A stretch of 64,000 nucleotides of DNA from DATARH01 sp036489765 (GCA_036489765.1 DASXFE010000114.1:8532-72531); one strand, 5' to 3'; shown: positions 18,206 through 26,616, numbered from the stretch's first letter. Program-made: numbers and translations. The notes: a model not told the origin generated them from the letters alone.

Positions 18206-18340
18206 TGCGTCCTTCGAGACGCCCGCTGCGCGGGCTCCTCAGGATGAGGGGCGAAGGAGCGTGGCCCCCCGGCCCACAAGTCAATCCTCAACCTACCTCA
18301 TCCTGAAAAGCGCCCGACAAGGTGCGTTTCGAAGGACGCA
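18206..18340. repeat. Long imperfect inverted repeat after the helicase gene
   Basis: The outer arms are a perfect 12-base pair, TGCGTCCTTCGA at 18206-18217 against its reverse complement at 18329-18340. Inner arms CTCAGGATGAGG (18238-18249) and CCTCATCCTGA (18296-18306) also pair. It lies in the 232-base gap between the helicase and hydrolase genes and resembles dispersed intergenic elements of alphaproteobacteria. It might also fold as a terminator-like hairpin, but no T-run follows. Confidence 0.6.
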
Positions 18341-18436
18341 GGGCGCCGCCTCAAGCGGCTGAAACCACGTGACATCGGCCAGCGTTCGCGCGACCCTCTC
18401 GCCGCCATTCGACGCGCCCCTTGGGAGGATCCCCGC

Positions 18437-19168
18437 ATGTACGAAAAGGAAGTCATCGTCACGACCAAATACGGCCCGATGCCGAGCTTTGTCGCTTGTC
18501 CCGACGGACCGGGGCCGTATCCCGGGATCATCTTCTACATGGACGCGCCGGGCATCCGCGAAGAGCTCAGGAACATGACGCGCCGCATCGCCCGCGCCGG
18601 GTACATGGCGATCCTTCCCGACATGTATTACCGGCTCGGCACGCTGCGCTTCGACGTCGCCCGCCGCGACCAGGCGCAGGCGGACGTGTTCCTGGCCGCG
18701 ATGCGCAGCATCAACAACAAGCTCGTAATGGACGACACCGGCGGCATCCTCGCCTGGCTCGACGCGCAGGATAAGTGCAAGCCCGGCCCGGTCGGCTGCC
18801 TCGGCTATTGCATGAGCGGCCAGTACATCACCGCCGCCGCCGCGACCTATCCGCACCGTATTGCCTCGGCCGCCTCGCTCTACGGGGTCGGCATCATCAC
18901 CGACAAGGAGGATTCGCCGCACCTCCACCTCGACAGCATCAAAGGCGAGCTCTACTACGCGTTCGCCGAGGTGGACCGCAGCGTGCCGGCGAACATCCCG
19001 GGCGACCTCGGAAAGCTTCTCTCGAAAACCAACATCAAGCACGAGATCAAGACCTTCCCCGGCACCGAGCACGGCTTCGCCTTCCCCGAGCGGGCGATCT
19101 ACGTCCCTGCCGCCGCCGAGGAGACCTGGGACAAGATGTTCGCAATGTGGAAGCGGACGCTGAAATAG
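18437..19168 (+). CDS. Dienelactone hydrolase family protein
   Basis: A 243-residue alpha/beta hydrolase with a cysteine nucleophile: Cys125 in GYCMSG replaces the usual serine elbow, as in dienelactone hydrolase. Other family marks are the N-terminal strand with GPYPGIIFYMDAPG, an Asp in the AEVDRSVP region and His in GTEHGFAFPE near residue 207. Such enzymes open lactone rings or cleave esters in aromatic catabolism, but no ring-cleavage genes are next to it. The ATG follows a GGGAGGA site by 7 bases. Confidence 0.88.
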   Translation: MYEKEVIVTTKYGPMPSFVACPDGPGPYPGIIFYMDAPGIREELRNMTRRIARAGYMAILPDMYYRLGTLRFDVARRDQAQADVFLAAMRSINNKLVMDDTGGILAWLDAQDKCKPGPVGCLGYCMSGQYITAAAATYPHRIASAASLYGVGIITDKEDSPHLHLDSIKGELYYAFAEVDRSVPANIPGDLGKLLSKTNIKHEIKTFPGTEHGFAFPERAIYVPAAAEETWDKMFAMWKRTLK

Positions 19169-19248
19169 GCGACCGTTCTTATCTTGGATCGGCGCGGCGC
19201 GGCCCGGGCAAAACCCGCCGGGGCCGCGCCCTGGACTTTGGGGCGGCG

Positions 19249-19659
19249 ATGATGCGGGCGTGGATTTTGGCGGCGGCGTTGGTTCTCGTGGCGGGTGCGG
19301 CGAGCGCCGCCGATTGCAGCCGGCCGACACCGGTCGTCTTCGAGCCGGGCAGCTCGTCGGTGACGATCGCCAACCAGGAATCGAGCTCCGCCGATTGCTA
19401 TCAGCTCACCGCTCGCGGCAGCCAGCATCTGACGATCACGGTCGACAATGCCGCCGACGACGCGGTGCTGGCGCTATACGCGCCCGGCTGGGCGGTGAAA
19501 TGCGACCGCGACGGCGCCTGCGACCTCACGGGCGACCTGTTGAGCGAGGACGACACCAAGACGTGGTCGGACATCGTGGAGGCCGCCGGAGCCTATCTGA
19601 TCGTCGTCGACAACTCGAAGAGCGGCGCCGACTACGAGCTCACGGTCGAGATGCAATAG
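19249..19659 (+). CDS. Small secreted hypothetical protein (136 aa)
   Basis: The ATG at 19249 (or the next codon, also ATG) begins a clear Sec signal peptide (MRAWILAAALVLVAGAASAA) with cleavage predicted after ASA. The mature part contains two cysteine pairs (DCSRP and DCYQL; KCDRDGACD) and a strand-rich region ending YLIVVDNSKSGADYELTVEM, a pattern seen in pre-peptidase C-terminal (PPC)-like beta sandwich domains. That assignment is a suggestion only. It is followed 19 bases later by a GST gene on the same strand. Confidence 0.6.
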   Translation: MMRAWILAAALVLVAGAASAADCSRPTPVVFEPGSSSVTIANQESSSADCYQLTARGSQHLTITVDNAADDAVLALYAPGWAVKCDRDGACDLTGDLLSEDDTKTWSDIVEAAGAYLIVVDNSKSGADYELTVEMQ

Positions 19660-19678
19660 CGGCACGAAAGGACGCGCG

Positions 19679-20287
19679 ATGAACCTCCGCCACAACCCCG
19701 CCTCTCCCTATGTCCGCAAGGTCATGGTCACCGCGCATGAGCTCGGATTCGCCGAAAGGATCGAGCTGTTGTCGACCGCAGTGAGCCCGGTCGAGACCAA
19801 CGCGACGCTCGCCGCCGAAAACCCGCTGATGAAGATCCCGGCGCTGACGACCGATGACGGTCAGGTGCTGTTCGATTCGCCGGTAATCTGCGAATACCTC
19901 GACAGCCTCGCCGGCGGCGGCAAGGTGTTCCCGGCCTCGGGCAAGGCGCGCTGGACGGCGCTCTGCCAGCAGGCGCTCGGCGACGGCATCCTCGACGCCC
20001 TCATTCTCTGCCGTTACGAGATCGCCGCTCGGCCCGAGGACAAGCGCCACGCCGCCTGGACCGACGGCCAGATGCGCAAAGCCCATCAGGGCATCGCCGC
20101 GCTCGAACGGGAAGACCTCTCGGGCCCGCGCACGATCGGCGTGATCACCGCCGGCTGCGTCCTCGGCTATATCGATTTCCGCTTCCCGAACGACGGCTGG
20201 CGCACCCGCCACCCGAAACTGGCCGAGTGGTACAAGGCGGCCGAAGCGCTCCCCTCGATGCAGGCGACCAGACCGCCGGCGGGGTAA
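19679..20287 (+). CDS. Glutathione S-transferase family protein
   Basis: A 202-residue protein with an N-terminal thioredoxin-like domain (SPYVRKVMVTAHELG with the likely active Ser at residue 9, then the cis-Pro in LMKIPALTTDDG and the glutathione gamma-Glu contact DSPVICEYLD) and an all-helical C-terminal domain. Such proteins conjugate glutathione to or isomerise small electrophiles in the cytoplasm. The ATG follows a GAAAGGA site by 7 bases. It is convergent with the DUF488 gene. Confidence 0.9.
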   Translation: MNLRHNPASPYVRKVMVTAHELGFAERIELLSTAVSPVETNATLAAENPLMKIPALTTDDGQVLFDSPVICEYLDSLAGGGKVFPASGKARWTALCQQALGDGILDALILCRYEIAARPEDKRHAAWTDGQMRKAHQGIAALEREDLSGPRTIGVITAGCVLGYIDFRFPNDGWRTRHPKLAEWYKAAEALPSMQATRPPAG

Positions 20288-20827
20288 TCAGATCAGTGTC
20301 CCCTGCGCCGCCGGGTAGAGGATCGTCCCATCCGCCTGCGGCTCGGCGCCTGGGGTCAGCGTCGCGGGCTCGATCTTGCCGTGGTCCATGATGTGCCGAA
20401 CCTGGATCCCGGCGGCGAGAAGGTAGTCGGCGACGATCCGTCGATGGCACCGCCACCACACCGCCTCGGCACACATGACCGCCGGCACCTGCTCGCGCCC
20501 GAGCCCGACCAGTTCGTCGAGCCCCGCCCGAAACGCCGGCGTCAGCGCGTAATCCGCATAAGCCTGAAACGCCTCGTTCCGCCACGCCCCGTTGGGCGAA
20601 GGCCCCGCCCCCTTCGGCCGATGCCGCAACCCGCCGAGCGCCCCCATATGCCGATACCCGATCCCCGCCTCCGCCAGCGGCGCCGGGAGGGCATCGGTAT
20701 TGAATTGCGGGTTGTAGCGAGAGCGCGGCACGGTGCGGACATCGACCAGCAGATCGACCCCGGCTTCGCGCAGGAGTGCGACGAGATCGCCCGCCGAACG
20801 GGTGGAATGGCCGATCGTAAAGATCAT
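20288..20827 (-). CDS. DUF488 family protein
   Basis: A 179-residue protein of unknown biochemical role. The family pattern is clear: IFTIGHSTRS at the start, VDVRTVPRSRYNPQF near residue 30, LGGLRHRP, then ALMC-type segment VMCAEAVWWRCHRRIVADYL containing the conserved Cys and CHR. The start is set at the ATG at 20827, which begins the conserved core; 13 extra codons upstream would overlap the next gene. It is convergent with the GST gene. Confidence 0.85.
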   Translation of the reverse strand: MIFTIGHSTRSAGDLVALLREAGVDLLVDVRTVPRSRYNPQFNTDALPAPLAEAGIGYRHMGALGGLRHRPKGAGPSPNGAWRNEAFQAYADYALTPAFRAGLDELVGLGREQVPAVMCAEAVWWRCHRRIVADYLLAAGIQVRHIMDHGKIEPATLTPGAEPQADGTILYPAAQGTLI

Positions 20828-20855
20828 GGAGTTCGCGCCGATGAGCTTCGGTTTG

Positions 20856-21304
20856 CTACCCAGCATCCGGGATCGCGTCGAACTCGGGGTCCGGCCGAGC
20901 GATGTAATCCATCAAGGCCCGGTAATCTTTCGCCACATAAGCAGGTCCGATTGAGTGTGCGCAGTCCTCGGGCACGTGATCGACAACCGAAGCATGTGTG
21001 ACCGCGAGCGATGGTCGGGTATCGGGCCAGATGATCGCTGATCCCGTACGTTCGGCTAATTCGTGTATGTCAGCGAACATCATGTCGCCGCCAAAATTCG
21101 TGAACATAATACAATTTATCTCGTCGTCATCCCGGCCATAGATTTCACCGCCACTGCCATCCGGATATTTCACATTGCTCAGTGGGTAATCGGGCTTTAC
21201 AGCGTTCGACCAAATATCTCTTCAAACAGAGCGCGCTTGAACGTGGCCTTCTCGCCGTCGCGAAAGCACGTGACGAAAAGATCGAAGGCCACGTCCGTGC
21301 TCAA
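20856..21304 (-). pseudogene. Hypothetical protein gene, interrupted by a single-base frameshift
   Basis: Two frames on the minus strand join into one sensible protein. The first runs from a TTG at 21304, which overlaps the phaB stop (TTGA), and reads VAFDLFVTCFRDGEKATFKRA up to a stop at 21197-21199. The second frame continues without a stop from about 21203 to 20856 (DYPLSNVKYPDGSGGE, then INCIMFTNFGGDMMFADIHE). A one-base change near 21200 restores a protein of about 148 residues. Gene callers will see only the distal 105 codons. Family and function are not recognised. It could be a true pseudogene or a base-calling error. Confidence 0.55.
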
Positions 21305-22023
21305 TACATATGCTGACCGCCGTTCACCGACAGCGTCGAGCCGGTGATGAAATCGGCTTCGTCAGCCACCAAGAACATCACCGTCCTCGCAATGTCCTCG
21401 GCTTTTCCCAGCCGGCCGACAGGGATGCGGGCAACGATCTTCTCCAGCACATCGGCAGGGACGGCGCGGACCATTTCGGTGTCGACGTAGCCGGGGGCGA
21501 CGGCGTTGACCGTGATCCCGCGGTTCGCGCATTCCTGGGCGAGCGCCTTCGTAAAGCCGTGGATGCCCGATTTGGCGGCCGCGTAGTTGACCTGGCCGTA
21601 TTGCCCCGCCTGGCCGTTGATCGAGCCGATATTGACGATCCGGCCAAAGCGGCGGTCGCGCATCCCGTCGATGACGGCGCGGGACATGTTAAAGCACGAC
21701 GACAGGTTGGTTTTAATAACCTCCTGCCAATGCTCGAAACTCATCCGGTGCATTGTCGTGTCGCGGGTGATCCCGGCATTGTTGACGAGCACCTCGATCG
21801 GGCCCAATTCGGCTTCGATCGCCTTGACGCCCTCGGCGCAGGCCTCGTGGTTGCCGACGTCGAATTTGTAGACCGGTATGCCGGTCTCGTCGTGAAAGGT
21901 TTTCGCCATCGCGTCGTCTCGGCCGTAATTGGCCGCGACCTTGTAGCCCTCATCCTTGAGTGCGACCGCGATCGCCCGGCCGATGCCGCGCGTTCCGCCG
22001 GTCACCACCGCCACCCTCGGCAT
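21301..22023 (-). CDS. phaB: Acetoacetyl-CoA reductase
   Basis: A 240-residue short-chain dehydrogenase that reduces acetoacetyl-CoA to (R)-3-hydroxybutyryl-CoA with NADPH for polyhydroxybutyrate synthesis. It has the TGGTRGIG nucleotide motif (8-15), NNAG (81-84), and the catalytic Ser134, Tyr147 and Lys151 (YAAAK). The GITRDTTMHRM and QVNYAAAKSGIHGFTKALA segments are typical of PhaB. The ATG at 22023 follows a strong GGGAGG site. It lies downstream of phaA in the same direction. Confidence 0.95.
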   Translation of the reverse strand: MPRVAVVTGGTRGIGRAIAVALKDEGYKVAANYGRDDAMAKTFHDETGIPVYKFDVGNHEACAEGVKAIEAELGPIEVLVNNAGITRDTTMHRMSFEHWQEVIKTNLSSCFNMSRAVIDGMRDRRFGRIVNIGSINGQAGQYGQVNYAAAKSGIHGFTKALAQECANRGITVNAVAPGYVDTEMVRAVPADVLEKIVARIPVGRLGKAEDIARTVMFLVADEADFITGSTLSVNGGQHMY

Positions 22024-22107
22024 GGCTCCCTCCCGAGATGTAAATCCGTCGCCGCGCACCGACCGCACGGCCTGTGTTTAACCTTCCTGCCGCAAGGTCA
22101 ATCGCGA

Positions 22108-22132
22108 GCCAAGCGTCTTTCAAACGCTTGGC
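22108..22132 (-). terminator. Hairpin between phaA and phaB
   Basis: A perfect 9-base stem (GCCAAGCGT / ACGCTTGGC) with a 7-base loop lies 4 bases after the phaA stop. There is no clear U-run after it, so it may attenuate or protect the phaA message rather than end transcription. Confidence 0.5.
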
Positions 22133-22135
22133 GCG

Positions 22136-23311
22136 CTAGTCGCGCGCCAAGCACATCGCAATTCCCATGCCGCCTCCGATGCACAACGTCGCCAGCGCCT
22201 TTTTGGCGTCGCGCTTTTGCATCTCGTATAGCAGCGTCACCAGCACCCGTGCGCCCGAGGCGCCGATCGGATGACCCAGCGCGATCGCGCCGCCGTTGAC
22301 GTTGACCCTTTGCGTGTCCCAGCCGAGGTCCTTGTTGACCGCGCAGGCTTGCGCGGCAAAGGCCTCGTTGGCCTCGATCAGGTCGAGCTCGCCCGCCGAC
22401 CACCCTGCCCGCTGCAGGGCGAGCCGGCTCGCCGGAATGGGGCCGGTGCCCATGATTGCCGGATCGACCCCGGCCGTCGCCCACGACACGATCCGCGCGA
22501 GCGGCTTGACCCCACGCTTCGCCGCCGCGTCGGCGGTCATCAGCACGACCGCGGCGCCGCCGTCATTGATGCCCGAGGCGTTGCCGGCGGTCACGGTGCC
22601 GTTCTTGTCGAAGGCCGGGCGCAGCTTTGCCAACACCTCGACCGTAGTGCCGTGCTTCGGGTGCTCGTCCATATCGACGACCGTGTCGCCGCGCCGGGAG
22701 GAGACCGCCACCGGCACGATCTCGTCCTTGAACCGGCCCGATTTCTGCGCCGCCTCGGCCTTGGACTGCGACCAGGCGGCGAACTCGTCCTGCTGTTCGC
22801 GCGTGATCTGCCAGCGCTGGGCGACGTTCTCGGCGGTGTTGCCCATGTGGTAGCCGTTAAACGCGTCCCACAGGCCGTCCCTGATCATCGTGTCGACGAG
22901 CTCGCCCGAGCCCATCTTGACGCCGTTCCGGAGGTAGATGCAGTGCGGCGCCTGGCTCATGCTTTCCTGCCCGCCGGCGACGACGATGTCGCTGTCGCCA
23001 TTACGGATCGCCTGATAGCCGAGTGCGACCGTGCGGAGCCCCGAGCCGCAGAGCTGGTTCACGCCATAAGCCGTCGTCTCGTACGGGATGCCGGCCCCGA
23101 TCGCGGCTTGACGGGCCGGGTTCTGGCCTTCGCCCGCGCTGAGGATCTGGCCCATGATCACTTCGCTGACCTCGCGCGCATCGACCCCGGCGCGCTTGAG
23201 CGCCTCGACGATCGCCACTTCGCCGAGCTTGTGCGCAGGGAGGCTCGCCAACCCGCCGCTGAACGTGCCGACCGGGGTGCGGGCGGCGCCGGCGATGACG
23301 ATCTCGTTCAT
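22136..23311 (-). CDS. phaA: Acetyl-CoA C-acetyltransferase (beta-ketothiolase)
   Basis: A 391-residue thiolase that condenses two acetyl-CoA to acetoacetyl-CoA, the first step of polyhydroxybutyrate synthesis. The catalytic residues match biosynthetic thiolases: Cys88 in NQLCGSG, His347 in GHPIGASG and Cys377 in TLCIGGGMG. The start ATG at 23311 (NEIVIAGAARTPVG) gives the standard length; the frame stays open upstream but is not family-like. phaB lies downstream and phaR is divergent. Confidence 0.96.
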   Translation of the reverse strand: MNEIVIAGAARTPVGTFSGGLASLPAHKLGEVAIVEALKRAGVDAREVSEVIMGQILSAGEGQNPARQAAIGAGIPYETTAYGVNQLCGSGLRTVALGYQAIRNGDSDIVVAGGQESMSQAPHCIYLRNGVKMGSGELVDTMIRDGLWDAFNGYHMGNTAENVAQRWQITREQQDEFAAWSQSKAEAAQKSGRFKDEIVPVAVSSRRGDTVVDMDEHPKHGTTVEVLAKLRPAFDKNGTVTAGNASGINDGGAAVVLMTADAAAKRGVKPLARIVSWATAGVDPAIMGTGPIPASRLALQRAGWSAGELDLIEANEAFAAQACAVNKDLGWDTQRVNVNGGAIALGHPIGASGARVLVTLLYEMQKRDAKKALATLCIGGGMGIAMCLARD

Positions 23312-23513
23312 TGGGCTCTCCTGGGTGCGATCGTAGGTACGGATGTGGGTCGAAAACGCGACTGTAAATGCGCCCTGCCGCCGAAGTCCAGCCGGCGCAC
23401 CGCGCGTTTCGCCGGGCAAAGGGGAAACCACCCTGCATCTTTGCTGCGCCACGGTGCCGCAATCGCTATATTGTTGCAGAGCAGCATTGCGCTGTCGGCG
23501 GGACGACCAAGTC
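23312..23513. promoter_or_regulatory. Divergent phaA / phaR promoter region
   Basis: This gap must hold the promoters for phaA (minus) and phaR (plus). Near 23471-23494 there is a cluster of TTGC/GCA units (TTGTTGCAGAGCAGCATTGC). PhaR repressors studied in Paracoccus bind TGC-rich dyads in their own promoter, so this may be an autoregulatory site. It is an inference from base pattern only. Confidence 0.3.
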
Positions 23514-24119
23514 ATGAGCACATCAGTGGGCGGGCAGACGGGCGAGACAAAGCCGATCACCGTCAAGAAATACGCCAACCGGAGGCTCTACAACACCGCG
23601 ACCAGCAGCTATGTGACGCTCGAAGACCTCGCCAAATTGATCAAGGATGGCGGCGATTTCGTCGTCCAGGACGCCAAGACCGGCGAGGACATCACCCGGT
23701 CGGTCCTTACCCAGATCATCGTCGAGCAGGAGCAGAAGGGCCAGAACCTGCTGCCGATCAACTTCCTGCGCCAGCTCATCGGATTCTACGGCGACAGCAT
23801 GCAATTCCTCGTGCCCGGTTATCTCGAACAGGCGATGGGCTCCTTCGCCCGCAACCAGGAACAGATGCGCGACAACCTGCGCGCCACCTTCGGCATGTTC
23901 CCGTTCGGCCGGTTCGAAGAGATGGGCAAGCAGAACATGGCCATGTTCGAGCGCGCGATGCGGATGATGTCGCCCTACGCCGCCACGCCCGAGCCCGCCA
24001 AAACCCAGACGCCGCCTGCCGCCGCCGAACCCAAGGCGGAGGACCCGAACCTGAAGCGGCTGGAAGCGCAGATCGAAGCCCTGAAACACCAGCTCGACGA
24101 GCTGGGAAAGAAGGCGTGA
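23514..24119 (+). CDS. phaR: Polyhydroxyalkanoate synthesis repressor
   Basis: A 201-residue regulator. The N-terminal PHB/PHA accumulation DNA-binding domain is diagnostic (ITVKKYANRRLYNTATSSYV at about 15-34, then LEDLAKLI). Two following PHB_acc segments (LPINFLRQLIGFYGDSMQ and LEQAMGSFARNQEQMRDN) and a C-terminal coiled coil complete the family layout. PhaR represses phasin genes and itself and is released by binding nascent polymer. The start is the ATG at 23514. It is divergent from phaA-phaB. Confidence 0.95.
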   Translation: MSTSVGGQTGETKPITVKKYANRRLYNTATSSYVTLEDLAKLIKDGGDFVVQDAKTGEDITRSVLTQIIVEQEQKGQNLLPINFLRQLIGFYGDSMQFLVPGYLEQAMGSFARNQEQMRDNLRATFGMFPFGRFEEMGKQNMAMFERAMRMMSPYAATPEPAKTQTPPAAAEPKAEDPNLKRLEAQIEALKHQLDELGKKA

Positions 24120-24144
24120 TCCCTCCCTCAGCTAGAAGGGATCA
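24117..24144. terminator. Hairpin after phaR
   Basis: An 8-base perfect stem, TGATCCCT (24117-24124) with AGGGATCA (24137-24144), includes the phaR stop codon. It lies between convergent genes and could serve either direction, but no T-run follows. Confidence 0.4.
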
Positions 24145-24173
24145 CGGGTCAGGGGGTGGAATCGCCGGCCCTT

Positions 24174-24596
24174 CTAGGGCCGCTCGGCCGGCTCCGCCAT
24201 CACCATCCAGGTGACGCCGAACTTGTCGGCGACCATACCGAAGCACGGCGAGAAAAACGTCGGCGTCAGCGGCATCTGCACATTGCCGCCGTCGGCGAGG
24301 GCGCTGAACCGCTTTTCGGCCTCGGCCGGGGTCGCCACTGAAAGGGCCAGCGAAATCCCCTTGAAGCCCTGACCGCCCTGGCAGTCGCCGTCGGTCGCCA
24401 TCACCACCGTGTCGCCGACCTTGAACTGCGCATGCATGATCTTGTCGTACGACTCTTTGGGGATCTGCGGCGGGATCGGCTCGGGATGGTCCTTGAACTT
24501 CATCTGCATCTCGACCTGGGCGTCGAGCGCCTTCCGGTAAAAGTCGAGCGCCTCCGCGCAGCGACCGCCAAAGCTCATATAGGACTGCACCTGCAT
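24174..24596 (-). CDS. PhnB-like VOC family protein
   Basis: A 140-residue protein of the glyoxalase/bleomycin-resistance fold, PhnB subgroup. Typical marks are QSYMSFGGRCAEALDFYRKAL at the start, IMHAQFKVGDTVVMATDG, and the ending FFSPCFGMVADKFGVTWMV. The role of this subgroup is not settled; some members are annotated as methyltransferases without direct proof. The ATG at 24596 follows an AAAGGAG site. The same frame stays open upstream into a serine-hydrolase remnant, which I treat as separate. Confidence 0.85.
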   Translation of the reverse strand: MQVQSYMSFGGRCAEALDFYRKALDAQVEMQMKFKDHPEPIPPQIPKESYDKIMHAQFKVGDTVVMATDGDCQGGQGFKGISLALSVATPAEAEKRFSALADGGNVQMPLTPTFFSPCFGMVADKFGVTWMVMAEPAERP

Positions 24597-24602
24597 AGGG
24601 TC

Positions 24603-24790
24603 TCCTTTCGTCAGTCGTGAAATCGACGAGTAAGCCAAGGTCCAGAAATCGCGAAACACATCGGGCGGATTCGGCGAGGTCCACGCCCGGCTGGTCAGAA
24701 TGATCCCGGTCATCTCCTCCGCCGGGTCGGCCTTCCACGACGAGCCGAGCCCGCCGTGCCAGCCGTATTGGCCAGGGGTCGTCGTCGGGC
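24603..24790 (-). pseudogene. C-terminal remnant of a beta-lactamase-like serine hydrolase
   Basis: About 60 codons read TTPGQYGWHGGLGSSWKADP, then TGIILTSRAW and PPDVFRDFWTLAYSSI. This is the pattern of the last segment of class C beta-lactamase-type serine hydrolases, including the KTG-replacing HGGLGSSW motif. The catalytic N-terminal part is missing and no start fits. It is upstream of and in frame with the PhnB-like gene, so the two may once have been an operon. Confidence 0.55.
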
Positions 24791-24824
24791 TTCGTGATTT
24801 GTCGGATGCGCCTGTCATATAAAA

Positions 24825-24836
24825 GTTGATATCAAC
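24825..24836. promoter_or_regulatory. Perfect palindrome GTTGATATCAAC in an AT-rich spacer
   Basis: The 12-base palindrome lies within a longer near-symmetric AT-rich stretch (about 24815-24842, ATATAAAA to the left and ATATAAG to the right). In this GC-rich genome it stands out. The form is that of an operator for a dimeric repressor, such as a MarR-type protein, placed over a promoter between two now-degraded genes. Confidence 0.45.
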
Positions 24837-24859
24837 ATATAAGAGGCCAGTCAACGGTG

Positions 24860-24995
24860 ATATGAGCATTACGAATGGCGCGAGTCCTACGCCGCGGTCG
24901 AATGCGAAGAGACCTTTGTCGGCCACGTCGTCGAAGCCTTCGGCGACGACTGCCTGGTCACCACCACCGATTACCCCCACGGCGGCTCGAAAGTA
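24860..24995 (+). pseudogene. Fragment of an amidohydrolase (amidohydrolase_2 family)
   Basis: One frame reads WRESYAAVECEETFVGHVVE and then DCLVTTTDYPHGGSK, the C-terminal signature of metal-dependent amidohydrolase_2 proteins (an Asp in a DYPHG motif). The flanks do not continue the family and the frame soon hits a stop. It abuts the dehydrogenase remnant directly, so this is a junction of two broken genes. Confidence 0.45.
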
Positions 24996-25009
24996 CCCGA
25001 ACGCGGGCG

Positions 25010-25472
25010 CGGCCGCTGCTCGATGCGATCGCCAGGCGGGTGATGTACACGGGGGGGGGATCGGCACCGGGTCGATCGCCAAGATCATGCACAACAGCGC
25101 GACCTTCACCCTCGACCTCGTCATGGCCGAATGCTGGACGACCGCGGTCAAGGCCGGGATCGATCCGGCGACGATCGTCAAGGTCTTTACCGAGGCCGCG
25201 CTCGGCAACCAGATGAACCTGAAGGTACGGCTGCCGGCGACCTATCTGCAGGGCGATTTCGTGGCCCGGTTCTCGCTCGCGCTCGCGCGCAAGGATCTCG
25301 GCCTCGCCCAGGATCTCGCGGCCGAAACGGGACGCCAATACGCCTCAACGCGCTCGCCAAGGCCGAGATGGACGCGGCGGTCGAGCGTGGCTGGGCCAAA
25401 CGCGACGCGTCGAGTTTTCTCCTGATCCAGGAGGAACGCGCCGGGGTCGAGGTGCGCCTGCCCAAGCCCTAG
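25010..25472 (+). pseudogene. C-terminal half of a 3-hydroxyisobutyrate dehydrogenase-like gene, with two frameshifts
   Basis: The parts, in three frames, read RPLLDAIARRVMYTGG, then GTGSIAKIMHNSATFTLDL onward to LARKDLGLAQDLAAETG, then TPIRLNALAKAEMDAAVERGW to the stop at 25472. This is the helical C-terminal domain of NAD(P)-dependent beta-hydroxyacid dehydrogenases, with the catalytic Lys in SIAKIMHN. The N-terminal Rossmann domain is missing. Frame breaks fall in a run of nine G at 25051-25059 and near 25331. It is a remnant rather than a working gene. Confidence 0.6.
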
Positions 25473-25590
25473 GCACGAGCGGCGGGCATCGCATATCCGC
25501 CTTGCACGCTGCGCGCAGCCCTTGACTTGCCCCCTGCTTCGCTCCCTGTTATGCGCGCGCACAAGCGCAGAGTACTGGGGAGGAGTCGTC

Positions 25591-26616
25591 ATGAGCCTCA
25601 CGCGGAGAACGTTATTGACCCGCGCCGGCATCGCTGCCGGGGCCGCAGTCACCGCGCCGGCGATCCTCCACTATCCCGCCCATGCCGCCGCCGAGTTCGA
25701 TTACAAATGCGGCACCGCGCTTCCCGACGGGCACCCGATGTGTATCCGCGGCCGCGAGGCGATGGACCGCATCAAGGAAAAGAGCGGCGGGCGCCTCCAG
25801 ATCACACTCTACACCAACAGCGTGCTCGGCCAGGACACGGCGATGATCTCGCAGACCATCTCCGGCGCGCTGCAATGCTACTACCTGCCGATCGACCTGT
25901 TGGCGCCGCGCAACGCGGCTTGCGGCATCTTCGGGGTCGGCTTCGCGTTCGACGGCTACACCCACATCTGGGACGCGATGGACGGCGACCTCGGCAACTA
26001 TCTGCGCGAGCTGTCGGAGGGGATCGGCTTCCAGGTCATGCCGAAAGGCTTCGACCACGGGTTCCGCCACATCACGACGCGCACGAAGCCGATCAACGTT
26101 CCGGACGATTTGAAGGGCTTCAAGATCCGCCTGCCGGTTGCGCCCTACCTGATTTCGCTGTTCCGCCATCTCGGCGCGTCACCGACCCCGATCAATTTCG
26201 GCGAGGTCTACAGCGCGTTGCAGACCGGCGTCGTCGACGGCCAGGAAAACCCGCTGATCCTGATCGACACGGCCAAGCTCTACGAAGTGCAGAAATACTG
26301 CAGCATGACCTATCACGTGTGGGCCGCGATCAACATGTCGTTCGGTGTGCCGTACTGGAAGAAGCTGCCGCAGGATCTGCAGGATCTCTGCGTGACCGAG
26401 TTCAGTGCCTCGGCGATGAGCGAGCGCGACGACTGGCAGAAGATGAGCGCCGCCGAAGTCGACAAGCTGACCAAGGCCGGCCTCACCTTCAACAAACCCG
26501 ACACCGCGCCCTTCCGCGACCTGCTGAAAAAGAACGGCTTTTATCCCGACATGAAAAAGGAATCGGGCGACAAGGCGTGGGCGCTTCTTGAAAAGTTCGT
26601 CGGGCAGCTCGCGTGA
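25591..26616 (+). CDS. TRAP transporter solute-binding protein (DctP family)
   Basis: A 341-residue periplasmic receptor. The ATG at 25591 follows GGGGAGGAG and begins a Tat-like signal (LTRRTLLTRAGIAAGAAVTAP, cleavage after AHA near residue 31). The mature part has the DctP layout: GTALPDGHPM, GRLQITLYTNSVLG, the helix PDDLKGFKIRLP with the ligand-binding Arg region, and VVDGQENPLILI. Family ligands are carboxylates, keto acids and amides. It overlaps the DctQM gene (GTGA), so both are coupled. Confidence 0.93.
   Translation: MSLTRRTLLTRAGIAAGAAVTAPAILHYPAHAAAEFDYKCGTALPDGHPMCIRGREAMDRIKEKSGGRLQITLYTNSVLGQDTAMISQTISGALQCYYLPIDLLAPRNAACGIFGVGFAFDGYTHIWDAMDGDLGNYLRELSEGIGFQVMPKGFDHGFRHITTRTKPINVPDDLKGFKIRLPVAPYLISLFRHLGASPTPINFGEVYSALQTGVVDGQENPLILIDTAKLYEVQKYCSMTYHVWAAINMSFGVPYWKKLPQDLQDLCVTEFSASAMSERDDWQKMSAAEVDKLTKAGLTFNKPDTAPFRDLLKKNGFYPDMKKESGDKAWALLEKFVGQLA

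Noticed and set aside
16138..18291. 717-codon open frame antisense to the UvrD-like helicase
   Set aside because: All helicase motifs are on the plus strand, and the antisense product is a biased Arg/Gly/Val sequence without domains.
22271..24214. 647-codon open frame across phaA and phaR
   Set aside because: It runs antisense to phaA and through phaR in a different frame, both of which are well recognised.
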